A DNA stretch of 25,073 bases from positions 1-25,073 of the IMG/VR virus record IMGVR_UViG_3300025927_000137; one strand, written 5' to 3'. The notes below the pieces were generated by a model. The model was not told the origin of the DNA, searched no databases, and saw only the letters and a program-made list of their open reading frames with translations. Both the position numbers and the translations under genes were made by a program. The stretch comes from a virus. This document shows, one piece after another, positions 7,304 through 14,347 of this stretch. Within the stretch, counting starts at the first letter, position 1. The number at the start of each line of letters is the position of its first letter.

Positions 7304-7334
7304 TTTGGTATACAGAAACGTTTCTGTATATTAG
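7304..7334 (+). promoter_or_regulatory. Bacteroidota-type promoter of the HTH-like gene
   Basis: TTTG at 7304-7307, 19 bases, then TATATTAG at 7327-7334 (consensus TAnnTTTG). The ATG follows 4 bases later at 7339, so the transcript would be leaderless or nearly so. The spacer is filled by the 22-bp palindrome, which would let a bound protein cover both elements. Confidence 0.5.
7309..7330. promoter_or_regulatory. 22-bp perfect palindrome (candidate operator)
   Basis: Arms TATACAGAAAC and GTTTCTGTATA meet without a spacer and without mismatch. The site occupies the spacer of the rightward promoter and lies 49 bases upstream of the protease start on the other strand. The adjacent 74-aa HTH-like protein is the natural candidate to bind it and repress its own gene. 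The palindrome is seen; the binder is inferred. Confidence 0.6.
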
Positions 7335-7338
7335 CGGG

Positions 7339-7563
7339 ATGACAGCAACTGAACTTTTCGACCACATTACATCAGAATCAAAATGGTATGCCGGGTACAC
7401 CACACCGCAACATGCCAATCTTTTGAAAAAACGGTTTAAGGCCGGTACACTTGAATTTCAGACGCTTACCAAATTGTTCAATCACTTTGGGTATTACCTT
7501 TATGCGGATTGGATATTTCAAGGTGACAAACCGAAACCGGTTGAACTTGTGGAACGCGCATAG
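7339..7563 (+). CDS. Small HTH-like regulator of the plus-strand cassette
   Basis: 74 aa: MTATELFDHITSESKWYAGY, then HANLLKKRFKAGTLEFQTLTKLFNHFGYYL. The pattern 'sWY.gy ... qa..lKkrf.aG.l....l.kll..fGY' is that of small Xre/lambda-repressor-like helix-turn-helix proteins of Bacteroidota phages, as I recall them. The C-terminus is a short Pro/Lys tail. It is the first gene of a two-gene plus-strand cassette inside leftward head genes, with a dedicated promoter and a perfect palindrome immediately upstream. Probable role: autoregulator of the cassette, possibly also of the divergent protease and capsid genes. The HTH call is by pattern only. Confidence 0.6.
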   Translation: MTATELFDHITSESKWYAGYTTPQHANLLKKRFKAGTLEFQTLTKLFNHFGYYLYADWIFQGDKPKPVELVERA

Positions 7564-7576
7564 GGTAGTACTTATG
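7547..7576 (+). promoter_or_regulatory. Candidate promoter for the structured RNA
   Basis: TTG at 7547-7549, 19 bases, then TACTTATG at 7569-7576 (one mismatch to TAnnTTTG). It overlaps the end of the HTH-like gene. Transcription would begin near 7581-7585, just before the outer stem of the RNA element at 7592, which is why it is worth noting. Prediction from consensus only. Confidence 0.35.
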
Positions 7577-7591
7577 CTGGTTTTAAGATAA

Positions 7592-7682
7592 AAAATAACA
7601 AGGCACCTATGCTCGACCACAGAGATAGCGCGTAAAAGCCAAAATAGGAACAGATGGACGCATTTGTTAGCCTTGTTATTTT
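7592..7682 (+). ncRNA. Structured intergenic RNA candidate with three-way junction
   Basis: A 13-bp perfect outer stem pairs AAAATAACAAGGC (7592-7604) with GCCTTGTTATTTT (7670-7682). Inside it are CCTAT (7606-7610) pairing with ATAGG (7644-7648), and an 8-bp hairpin AACAGATG-gacg-CATTTGTT (7649-7668) with one G-U pair. Single unpaired A residues separate the stems, giving a compact three-way junction. The 3' strand of the outer stem is U-rich and leads into more U (TTATTTTACC), so the element could also end its own transcript. It fills the gap between the HTH-like gene and the secreted protein gene. It could be a small RNA, a 5' leader controlling the secreted protein, or a large terminator. 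I do not recognise a known RNA family. Confidence 0.5.
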
Positions 7683-7694
7683 ATTTTACCTTTA
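7663..7694 (+). promoter_or_regulatory. Bacteroidota-type promoter before the beta-helix gene
   Basis: TTTG at 7663-7666, 20 bases, TACCTTTA at 7687-7694, then ATG at 7698. It overlaps the 3' half of the RNA element, so RNA from an upstream promoter and initiation here may exclude each other. As placed, the message would be leaderless. The same -7 sequence TACCTTTA occurs at 17266-17273. Confidence 0.45.
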
Positions 7695-7697
7695 GGC

Positions 7698-9770
7698 ATG
7701 AAAAGAACATGCTTAACCCTAATTATCAGCCTGCTATCTTTGGCTTGCATGGCAGACGACACCGCTGCTATCCAGTTGGCTTTAAACTCCAGCAACTACA
7801 CGCTGCCAGTAAAACCCGGCGGTTACTTCATTTCATCGACTATTACAGTTCGCCATAACTTTAACCTGAATGGCCAAACGGTAACCTATACCGCTTTAAC
7901 CCAACGGGCTTTATTGATACCGGTTATCAATACGCATATAACAATCAGCAATGGCACGTTAATTGGCACGAGCAATGCATCGAACCCGAACGGTAATATT
8001 GGTATTGATTATGAAGGGGATTACTCAACTATTGACCATTTAACAATAAGTAATTTTACGGCCTATGCGATACTGGCAAACAACGCAAACCATCCGACAA
8101 TAACTAATAACACGATAACGCGCATAGGTTATATCGCCATAAGTTTAATATCAAGCGCCCCGATTACCGGCGGATTGATCTATAATAATACGATTGACAG
8201 AACCGATCAGTTACCAGCTTCGATATCGCAGGCTGCTTTTATTCTTCGCGGCGCAGTTGGTGACACTTCATCAAACTGGATTATACGAAAAAACACAATC
8301 AATATGCCGCTAAGCCCCTCCGCTATTGCTGCTGAATGCTTTGAGGGTAGGTATGTTAAAAACGTCCTGATTGACAGCAATACTTTTAATGGAAGTTCGA
8401 TTGCAAACTCTATTGTTCGCTCTGCCTTTGTAGTTTCAAGGCATAATACTTACTTAAAGCAATCTCATGAGGCTTTAGAGTTCGCCGACACAAGAAATTC
8501 AAGGGCTGATTTTGAAACTATTGGTAATCAGTACGCAAAGGGTATATTTATTGATGGATTTTCCGCTTATGGTGGCGATAATACAGATAGCGTAACTAAC
8601 TGCACAATTACAACCACGGCGGATAATTCCATCGAAGCCAATGGGGTTGTTGCAAATATTTATATAGCGAACAACACTTTATCAACCCGTAATGTCGGCA
8701 TAAGGCTACAAAAAGCAAATAACTTTACGATACAGAACAATACCATGACCGGCAATGGCGTGGGTACAAATGCGATCTATTTGGATAATTCAACCGGCAA
8801 CGTGTCGTTGGCCTGCGGCGCGATGACTGGATTTATCAATAAGCCGTTACATATCTACGGCTCTACGCCAATTGTAACGGCAAATGTATCCTTGACCAAT
8901 TTTAGTTCAACTACTACCGGCTACAGCACCTACCTGACTGGCGGTGCAACTGTTTCGGCTATTACCGTTACACCTGTTCCAATGCCGACCGGCTGTACCT
9001 CCGGATCTGCACCAATCATAACTTATGCGAATCAGTCATTTACGGCATTAACAACTATTAGCCCGGTTAATCCGACTAATACAGGTGGAACACCATCAGG
9101 TTACAGTATAAGTCCAGCATTACCAAGCGGGCTATCATTCAATACGACCACGGGTGTGATAACCGGTACGCCAACGCCATATCAAACGGCGGTTATATAC
9201 ACCGTAATAGCAAGCAACCTAATCGGTGCTGATACAACTACATTTACAATTGCTATCGCAAACCCGGCGTTTACTTTCGGCTCATTGCCGACAAAAACAT
9301 ACGGGAATGCTGATTTTTCACCTGGGGCGACAAGTCCGGCAAGTATAGGTTATACAAGTTCAAATTTATCGGTAGCCGTCGTTACAGGCGGTCAAATACA
9401 TATCGTCAATTCAGGTAGTTCAACTATAACGGCTGATAATGGCTATCAGACCATTCCGCAAACATTGACGGTGAATAAAGCGGTACTGACAATCACAGCT
9501 AATAATAAAGCTCGTCCTGTCGGGACAGCAAATCCGCTATTGACAGTTGCCTACTCAGGTTTTGTGAATAACGAGGATCACACCGTATTAACATCACAGC
9601 CGACCATCTCAACAACAGCAAATATTGGGTCACCTGTCGGGGCTTACCCCATAACGCCATCGGCCGCGACCGCGCCCAATTATAGTTTTGTGTATGTTGA
9701 TGGTACGATGTATGTGTTTAATGATTTGGGGCCGCTGATATATAACGGAAAGTTAATAATTGCTTATTAA
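7698..9770 (+). CDS. Secreted right-handed beta-helix protein with Ig-like and MBG-like domains
   Basis: 690 aa. Residues 1-19 are a signal peptide (basic KR, then CLTLIISLLSLAC, likely cleavage after CMA). About 25-420 is a repetitive Asn/Thr-rich region of pectate-lyase-like parallel beta-helix turns (many 'NNTI', 'SNTF', 'IRKNTINM' rungs). About 434-523 is a He_PIG-like Ig domain (the ALPSGLSFNTTTGVITGTPT signature). About 524-690 is 'mostly beta' MBG-type repeat material (LTVNKAVLTITANNKARP, TVAYSGFVNNEDH, then SFVYVDGTMYVF) common in surface proteins of Sphingobacteria-like Bacteroidota. No type IX secretion C-terminal signal is obvious. The gene runs against all head genes; its TAA overlaps the convergent MuF-gene stop at TTAA. 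It could be a host-expressed surface protein (lysogenic conversion) or a receptor-binding or depolymerase-like tail protein; the signal peptide favours the first. Confidence 0.85.
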   Translation: MKRTCLTLIISLLSLACMADDTAAIQLALNSSNYTLPVKPGGYFISSTITVRHNFNLNGQTVTYTALTQRALLIPVINTHITISNGTLIGTSNASNPNGNIGIDYEGDYSTIDHLTISNFTAYAILANNANHPTITNNTITRIGYIAISLISSAPITGGLIYNNTIDRTDQLPASISQAAFILRGAVGDTSSNWIIRKNTINMPLSPSAIAAECFEGRYVKNVLIDSNTFNGSSIANSIVRSAFVVSRHNTYLKQSHEALEFADTRNSRADFETIGNQYAKGIFIDGFSAYGGDNTDSVTNCTITTTADNSIEANGVVANIYIANNTLSTRNVGIRLQKANNFTIQNNTMTGNGVGTNAIYLDNSTGNVSLACGAMTGFINKPLHIYGSTPIVTANVSLTNFSSTTTGYSTYLTGGATVSAITVTPVPMPTGCTSGSAPIITYANQSFTALTTISPVNPTNTGGTPSGYSISPALPSGLSFNTTTGVITGTPTPYQTAVIYTVIASNLIGADTTTFTIAIANPAFTFGSLPTKTYGNADFSPGATSPASIGYTSSNLSVAVVTGGQIHIVNSGSSTITADNGYQTIPQTLTVNKAVLTITANNKARPVGTANPLLTVAYSGFVNNEDHTVLTSQPTISTTANIGSPVGAYPITPSAATAPNYSFVYVDGTMYVFNDLGPLIYNGKLIIAY

Positions 9771-10570
9771 ACTGCTTTTAATATCGGCAATCCGCTTGCA
9801 GAAAGTATAGGAACGTAAATCGTAGTACATCTACAATTAATTACTTCATTTGCTGGTAATGACATATCTCCAGGATACATACATTGATAACCACCTACTA
9901 TGAAATAATCGGTGTTTTCTACCTGCTGACCGTTCGCGTCCACATGATTAGGCCGCGTGTTATTATCAAGTATTGATAACCATTGCTTTGCAGTGAGGTA
10001 ATCTGCATCTTCGTTTCCTAAAGCCGCCCCGCAATTAGCCGCAGTAGTTGTTTCCGTTCTGCTTATCATCATAGCCCTGTAGCGTGTAAATCCGTCAGAG
10101 CCTAAAGTATCTTCCAAATAGGTGGCTTGCTCCGATAGTGTCATGTCGGCGCTGTCTGATAAGGCCTTTCTTATCTTTTCACGAGTGGTTTCTGTTACAT
10201 CTGAAACTCGCTGAGCAGCATGGTCTGTAAAGAAAGCTTGCATAAGCCTTGACCACTTCTCGCTAAAAAACGACATGATGCCCTTTTGAGAGCGTCCAAC
10301 GCTGTTTATCCAGCGCCGGGTATATGCGGCCTGCCTAACGCCAATTTTTAAATACAGGTCACGATAGGCGGTTTCTACAGGTTGTTTTGAGACGAGATAA
10401 TCAGCAAGTTCCGGCGTGATGCTGCCATATCGTTTGATATGGTTCAAAACCGGCGCTACCTGTGCCTTTAATGCAGTTCTGAATAGCTTAAATCCATATC
10501 GCTCATAGCCACCATGCAACTTTCGCCATTGTAACTCAAATTCTGCTATATTGATATTTACGGTATTCAC
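9767..10570 (-). CDS. Phage head morphogenesis protein (SPP1 gp7 / MuF-like)
   Basis: 267 aa. The N-terminal 150 residues are helical and charged. The C-terminal part has the MuF signature: MISRTETTTAANCGA, WLSILDNNTRPNHVDANGQ (the 'D.rtR..H...dG' motif), MYPGDMSLPANEVINCRCT. Members are minor capsid proteins attached to the portal and needed for head assembly or for DNA exit. The start overlaps the portal stop (ATGA at 10567-10570), the usual order. Its stop overlaps the stop of the convergent beta-helix gene. Confidence 0.92.
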   Translation of the reverse strand: MNTVNINIAEFELQWRKLHGGYERYGFKLFRTALKAQVAPVLNHIKRYGSITPELADYLVSKQPVETAYRDLYLKIGVRQAAYTRRWINSVGRSQKGIMSFFSEKWSRLMQAFFTDHAAQRVSDVTETTREKIRKALSDSADMTLSEQATYLEDTLGSDGFTRYRAMMISRTETTTAANCGAALGNEDADYLTAKQWLSILDNNTRPNHVDANGQQVENTDYFIVGGYQCMYPGDMSLPANEVINCRCTTIYVPILSASGLPILKAV

Positions 10571-11973
10571 ATGCCCAGCCCTGCACCGGCTGTAATAGTC
10601 GAATCTGTCAATTGTATGTCTTCCAATAATTGATAGGTTTTTTTGACGAGTAACTTATCAGCCATCGGATCAAGTATTTTACCAAAACCCTGGAATTCGC
10701 GCTTCTCATTGTATGTAAGATGATCCATTGCGTTCAATGCCTGTGCCGTCTTTAGGAAATCATCGGCCAGTTCAGGCAACACGGAATAATCAAACATCCA
10801 CATTAACCGCTCTCCTGGTTTTTCGTATTGAGGGCATGTATCGCGGGTCAGTTTATCGGTTATCAGGTTGCCCAATGTCATTACCGGGTTGTAGATGAAC
10901 TGCTTCATGTGGGCATCTACGTTATTGTCAGTAGATGCGCTCATATCGTTCAATAATGTAATTGGAACCTGATATGCATTAGCTATATCTACCCTGTCAA
11001 ACCGAAGCGATTCAATAATCTGCAAATCGGCTGACGGTAACCCGAACTGTGTCCATTTTGCCGGTGCCCCAGATACGAAAATTCGTTTAACCAAATCATA
11101 TCCGTTCTTTGCTTCGGATATCTGCTGCTTAATATCATTCTTTACCTTCGGATCGCTAATAGGCGGAACTCCCGGTGCAGCCTCCGGGGATAACATGCCA
11201 TATACGCCGCCGTTCTTCATTTGTTTGTTCTGTTCAATCCTTGCATCTTTGTTTTTTACAAGCGTCATTATCTGCGCACGTAATGGTGATTGCCCGTATA
11301 GCTGGCTGCCGTAGGTGGTAAACTCAGGATTGAATGTCTTGAAATGGCTCACCGCATCGCCTGGGAAGTCAGGTATTTCCATCGTATAATTGCGCGAATT
11401 ATACACGTTGTACCCCTTTACTGGCTTTAGTTCACCGCCTGATATGATGTGAATATATGGGGATGGCAATACATACATTTGCGTCCATTTCCGCGACTTT
11501 GGCAACCCTACATAGTAGTTATAGCTATTACCTGTAAGCAGGTAAAATCCGGCCAATTGTTTTAACCATTCTGTTGTGGTTTGGTATGGATTCGGCTTTT
11601 GTATCAGGTCATTAAGCTGCGCAATATACGTTTCCTGTATGCCTTTAATTTGGATTCGATAAAACTCAGCTTTCACCATATCGGATTGACGCAGAACTTT
11701 ATATTTCTGCGCTTGCTGAATTTTATCCTCTTTAATGGAGTATAATATCAGCGGACAGTAAGATAGCTTGCTTAAAATTCTGTCAATACAGGTATAAACA
11801 TCGCCGTTGCCCTGGTAGCCATTTTGTACGTAATTTAGTGGATTGTCATTGAAATAGATAGGTTGATTGTCGCCTATCCACCGGAACATATTCTCATTAT
11901 AAAGCCCCACAGCGGCGAGGGTATTAACCACGTCTTTCTTAGTAAATAAGCCCAGCCTGTTCAATATGTCCAT
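10567..11973 (-). CDS. HK97-family portal protein
   Basis: 468 aa. Typical portal features: NGDVYTCIDRILSKLSYCPL near the N-terminus, LNDLIQKPNPYQTTTEWLKQLAGFYLLTGNSYNY near 120-155 (the 'P...t...f.......l.GNay' region), and a C-terminal ADLQIIESLRFDRVDIANAY followed by VPITLLND, characteristic of portal proteins ('...ia..fgVPp.ll.d'). A dodecamer of this protein forms the DNA entry channel and docks the terminase. It has a near-perfect promoter directly upstream, so portal, MuF and perhaps later head genes can be transcribed separately from the terminase genes. Confidence 0.95.
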   Translation of the reverse strand: MDILNRLGLFTKKDVVNTLAAVGLYNENMFRWIGDNQPIYFNDNPLNYVQNGYQGNGDVYTCIDRILSKLSYCPLILYSIKEDKIQQAQKYKVLRQSDMVKAEFYRIQIKGIQETYIAQLNDLIQKPNPYQTTTEWLKQLAGFYLLTGNSYNYYVGLPKSRKWTQMYVLPSPYIHIISGGELKPVKGYNVYNSRNYTMEIPDFPGDAVSHFKTFNPEFTTYGSQLYGQSPLRAQIMTLVKNKDARIEQNKQMKNGGVYGMLSPEAAPGVPPISDPKVKNDIKQQISEAKNGYDLVKRIFVSGAPAKWTQFGLPSADLQIIESLRFDRVDIANAYQVPITLLNDMSASTDNNVDAHMKQFIYNPVMTLGNLITDKLTRDTCPQYEKPGERLMWMFDYSVLPELADDFLKTAQALNAMDHLTYNEKREFQGFGKILDPMADKLLVKKTYQLLEDIQLTDSTITAGAGLGM

Positions 11974-11980
11974 TGGCTAA

Positions 11981-12011
11981 CAAATATATTGTTTTATTAT
12001 TGATTTGCAAA
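11981..12011 (-). promoter_or_regulatory. Consensus Bacteroidota promoter of the portal gene
   Basis: On the minus strand: TTTG (12011-12008), 19 bases, TATATTTG (11988-11981), then the ATG after 7 bases at 11973. Both elements and the spacing match the Bacteroidota housekeeping consensus exactly. It fills the 40-base gap between the terminase stop and the portal start. Confidence 0.7.
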
Positions 12012-12013
12012 TG

Positions 12014-13303
12014 TTACCATTTATATCCGATTTCTTCTTCCTCGTCTGGAATATTTGGTGGGATGTATTTTCTAATGGTTTCTTCGGAATCTCCCCATCC
12101 TGAGTTTGACCAATTGAATTGGTTAGCTGATAATTGATTTTGAATAGCGTACCGTGCCGCGTCTAAAAGGTGGTTAAACATATCTATTGGCGTGCCTGAT
12201 TTTTTGTCATTCCATGCATAGTTATTCAATTCCTTAATTAAATTTATACTATCTGGATCAATTATCAGATGATAATCCTGCATAATCGCAATACCGGCTG
12301 ATATGCTGCCGGGGCCTTTTACAGCTTCGATTATATTTAAACCCTTTGATTGTATTTCGGTTATTAGTCTTGGCTCTGCACTATCGGCTACGATTAAACT
12401 ATCACCTGCATGATATTTATCGCGCTCAGCTATATCAGATGTAGTTAGCCGCTGTTCATAAAAACACTCCTTTAGGAAAATTCGCTTTGTGGATGAATGG
12501 ATAGATGTTTTTATTAAAGTAGACGGATCGACGCTAAAGCCAAAATCCTGCCCAAATACCGGCACAGAGTGTTCTTCAAAATCACCTATTGACCAATTGG
12601 TATAAATAACACCTTCGGCCTTATCGAGCCATCCGCCCAATATTACATGCTTATATTTTACTGGATTTTTAAATTCAAGTTCTTTAACCTCTTGCACAAA
12701 AGAAGGGTCAAGGTTTTTTTCATTATCCCTGTAATCGGAATGGATGTAAGTCACATTACCTTTTACGCCATTCCATCCCGGTTCAATACCGGCTTCCTCA
12801 AAGTACTTTTTGTATATCCAATGCTCTTTTGTGGCAGGGTTAAGTATAAGTATTACCCGGTTTTGTACACCTTTTTGCCTGATTGAGAAGTTTATCTTAT
12901 CGAAAATCTTCTCGTCTGTCAACTCCTCGGCTTCGTCAATTATCCATGTCGTTACACCCTGTAATGATTTTAAATTAGCTGTTTGATCGCCTGATGACGT
13001 TTTAATACCCCTGAAAATTATCTGGCTTCCTGATTTACGATTTACAACCTCTGTTTTATTTATATCGAAATGGTTTTCAAATCCCATTAAGTTTATCTTT
13101 TCCTCAAACTCCGGGATGATTGATAAATGCGCCGATGTCATCGTACTGCGTGTAAACAGTATTTTATGTCCTACCTCGAACGATAATGCGCTGGCAAACG
13201 TACCTACGGCGAATGATTTTGCTGATCCCCTACCGCCGGTTATGACGAAATAGCGGGTATTTGAAAGATATAATGGCTTATACTTCAGGTTTAGTAATAT
13301 CAT
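12014..13303 (-). CDS. Terminase large subunit
   Basis: 429 aa. Walker A GGRGSAKS at residues 23-30, an adenine/coupling region with LFTRSTM (45-55), and Walker B TTWIIDEAEE at 118-127. A nuclease domain follows from about 245 (FGQDFGFSVDPSTL with the first metal-binding Asp, then SLIVADSAEPR, and LLDAARYAI near the end). It resembles the Terminase_3 / PBSX-type family and has the usual length. It cuts concatemeric DNA and pumps it into the prohead. It overlaps the small-subunit gene by 26 bases and is separated from the portal by the promoter gap. Confidence 0.96.
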   Translation of the reverse strand: MILLNLKYKPLYLSNTRYFVITGGRGSAKSFAVGTFASALSFEVGHKILFTRSTMTSAHLSIIPEFEEKINLMGFENHFDINKTEVVNRKSGSQIIFRGIKTSSGDQTANLKSLQGVTTWIIDEAEELTDEKIFDKINFSIRQKGVQNRVILILNPATKEHWIYKKYFEEAGIEPGWNGVKGNVTYIHSDYRDNEKNLDPSFVQEVKELEFKNPVKYKHVILGGWLDKAEGVIYTNWSIGDFEEHSVPVFGQDFGFSVDPSTLIKTSIHSSTKRIFLKECFYEQRLTTSDIAERDKYHAGDSLIVADSAEPRLITEIQSKGLNIIEAVKGPGSISAGIAIMQDYHLIIDPDSINLIKELNNYAWNDKKSGTPIDMFNHLLDAARYAIQNQLSANQFNWSNSGWGDSEETIRKYIPPNIPDEEEEIGYKW

Positions 13304-13592
13304 CCGACATTCTTATACTTATATCCTGATGTTTATCATCTTCGAAACCTAAAGCGCCTTTAAGGGTGAATGATATAGGGTTATCAGGGTCACCGGCTAA
13401 TTGAATTGGTATTAACTTAGAGGCAAGTTTATAAAATTCGGTTGGGTTTTGTTTACCCCATGCAGAAAGTCTAACATCATCATCATCCTGTAATTCGCTA
13501 AAAGCCTGAGCGAAAGCATCTTTCACTAAAATAGTCACCTTATTTTTAGCCCCAACTGGCCTGCCTGGCGCTTCTCCTTTTACAAAAGGCAT
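13278..13592 (-). CDS. Terminase small-subunit-like protein
   Basis: 104 aa. It starts MPFVKGEAPGRPVGAKNKVT; 'GRPxGAKNK' is a common opening of small phage DNA-binding proteins next to terminases. A helical part (VKDAFAQAFSELQDD, FYKLASKLIPIQLA) follows, then an acidic end. Position immediately before and overlapping the large subunit supports the role of recognising the packaging site. It is shorter than many small terminases (140-180 aa), and the winged-helix part is not clear, so the call is mainly contextual. An A/T-rich 31-base gap precedes it. Confidence 0.7.
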   Translation of the reverse strand: MPFVKGEAPGRPVGAKNKVTILVKDAFAQAFSELQDDDDVRLSAWGKQNPTEFYKLASKLIPIQLAGDPDNPISFTLKGALGFEDDKHQDISIRMSDDITKPEV

Positions 13593-13623
13593 TTTATTAT
13601 AATTTATTTATTTATAATCAAAA

Positions 13624-14187
13624 TTACAAATTAAACTTACCAAAAAAACTATCCGCTGCAAGTTTATTTTTATCAAATTTGGTTTTCTGCCTGAATGGCT
13701 GTATCTCTTTATACTGCAAGGCACCACACTTATACTGCTGAACCATGGTTTTAATATCGTATTCACCAACTCCAAAATCAGCATGACAACCAACTTCACG
13801 CAACATCAACAATGATTCATATTGTAATTGAACATGCTCTGACTTTAGTGTTTTTCTATCAGAAAGTAACAAGTCAGATTCTTTTGCCTTTATTTCGATA
13901 ATTAAAGGCCGTGGTGGTAAGAAAATATATAAGTCTGGCATTTTATACTCACAGGCCTGCATCGACCTTATATTGGCTAAAAATGGGCTTAAATGCAATC
14001 CTGCTGCAAAATCAGATAAAAACATAATATGTTGCTCGGTCAGCCATTTGCATATCAATGTTTGTAAGTCGGTTTCTGCATTTCTGCTGCTGCGCCTGTT
14101 TTTATCTTCTTCCTCTGTAACTACTGTATGTTTTTTAGCTGATTTAATACCTATCAGTCCATACTCAATCTTTTTGTCTGTGTTCAT
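13624..14187 (-). CDS. VRR-NUC-like PD-(D/E)XK nuclease
   Basis: 187 aa from ATG at 14187; an alternative ATG at 14214 would add 9 residues and lengthen the overlap with the upstream gene to 50 bases. The core is ETDLQTLICKWL, then YKMPDLYIFLP with the PD acid, then PLIIEIKAKESD with the E-x-K pair, then a VQLQYESLLMLREVGCHADF helix-strand. This order matches VRR-NUC domains of phage endonucleases and Holliday-junction-type resolvases. The likely role is cutting branched DNA during replication or packaging. It lies between the primase-like gene and the terminase genes, where many phages carry a resolvase. Confidence 0.75.
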   Translation of the reverse strand: MNTDKKIEYGLIGIKSAKKHTVVTEEEDKNRRSSRNAETDLQTLICKWLTEQHIMFLSDFAAGLHLSPFLANIRSMQACEYKMPDLYIFLPPRPLIIEIKAKESDLLLSDRKTLKSEHVQLQYESLLMLREVGCHADFGVGEYDIKTMVQQYKCGALQYKEIQPFRQKTKFDKNKLAADSFFGKFNL

Positions 14188-14347
14188 ATAACCATTGTTT
14201 AGCCTTGTCATCATTAATAAATTCCTCCCTCTCCCTGATATATTGCTCGATTATACCGGGCACGTATTTGCGTGGTGGCTTTTTGGGGAATTTCAATTCT
14301 GGCTGGATGTTGCCGTTCATGTCGGATCTTAATTTTTTAGGTGGCAT
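14165..14347 (-). CDS. Small hypothetical protein between primase and nuclease
   Basis: 60 aa from ATG at 14347 (MPPKKLRSDMNGNIQPELKF), where the start lies inside the last codons of the primase-like gene. A start at 14389 would add 14 residues and a longer overlap. It is Pro/Lys-rich at first, with a charged helical C-terminus (IIEQYIREREEFINDDKAKQ). No family recognised. Overlaps on both sides indicate a cotranscribed phage gene. Confidence 0.55.
   Translation of the reverse strand: MPPKKLRSDMNGNIQPELKFPKKPPRKYVPGIIEQYIREREEFINDDKAKQWLYEHRQKD

Noticed and set aside
7261-7365. Longer start of the prohead protease at 7365
   Set aside because: The extra 35 residues would be encoded by the promoter, palindrome and regulator start on the other strand and do not resemble the protease family.
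7592-7682. Retron or other reverse-transcriptase-linked RNA
   Set aside because: No reverse transcriptase gene is present anywhere in the window.
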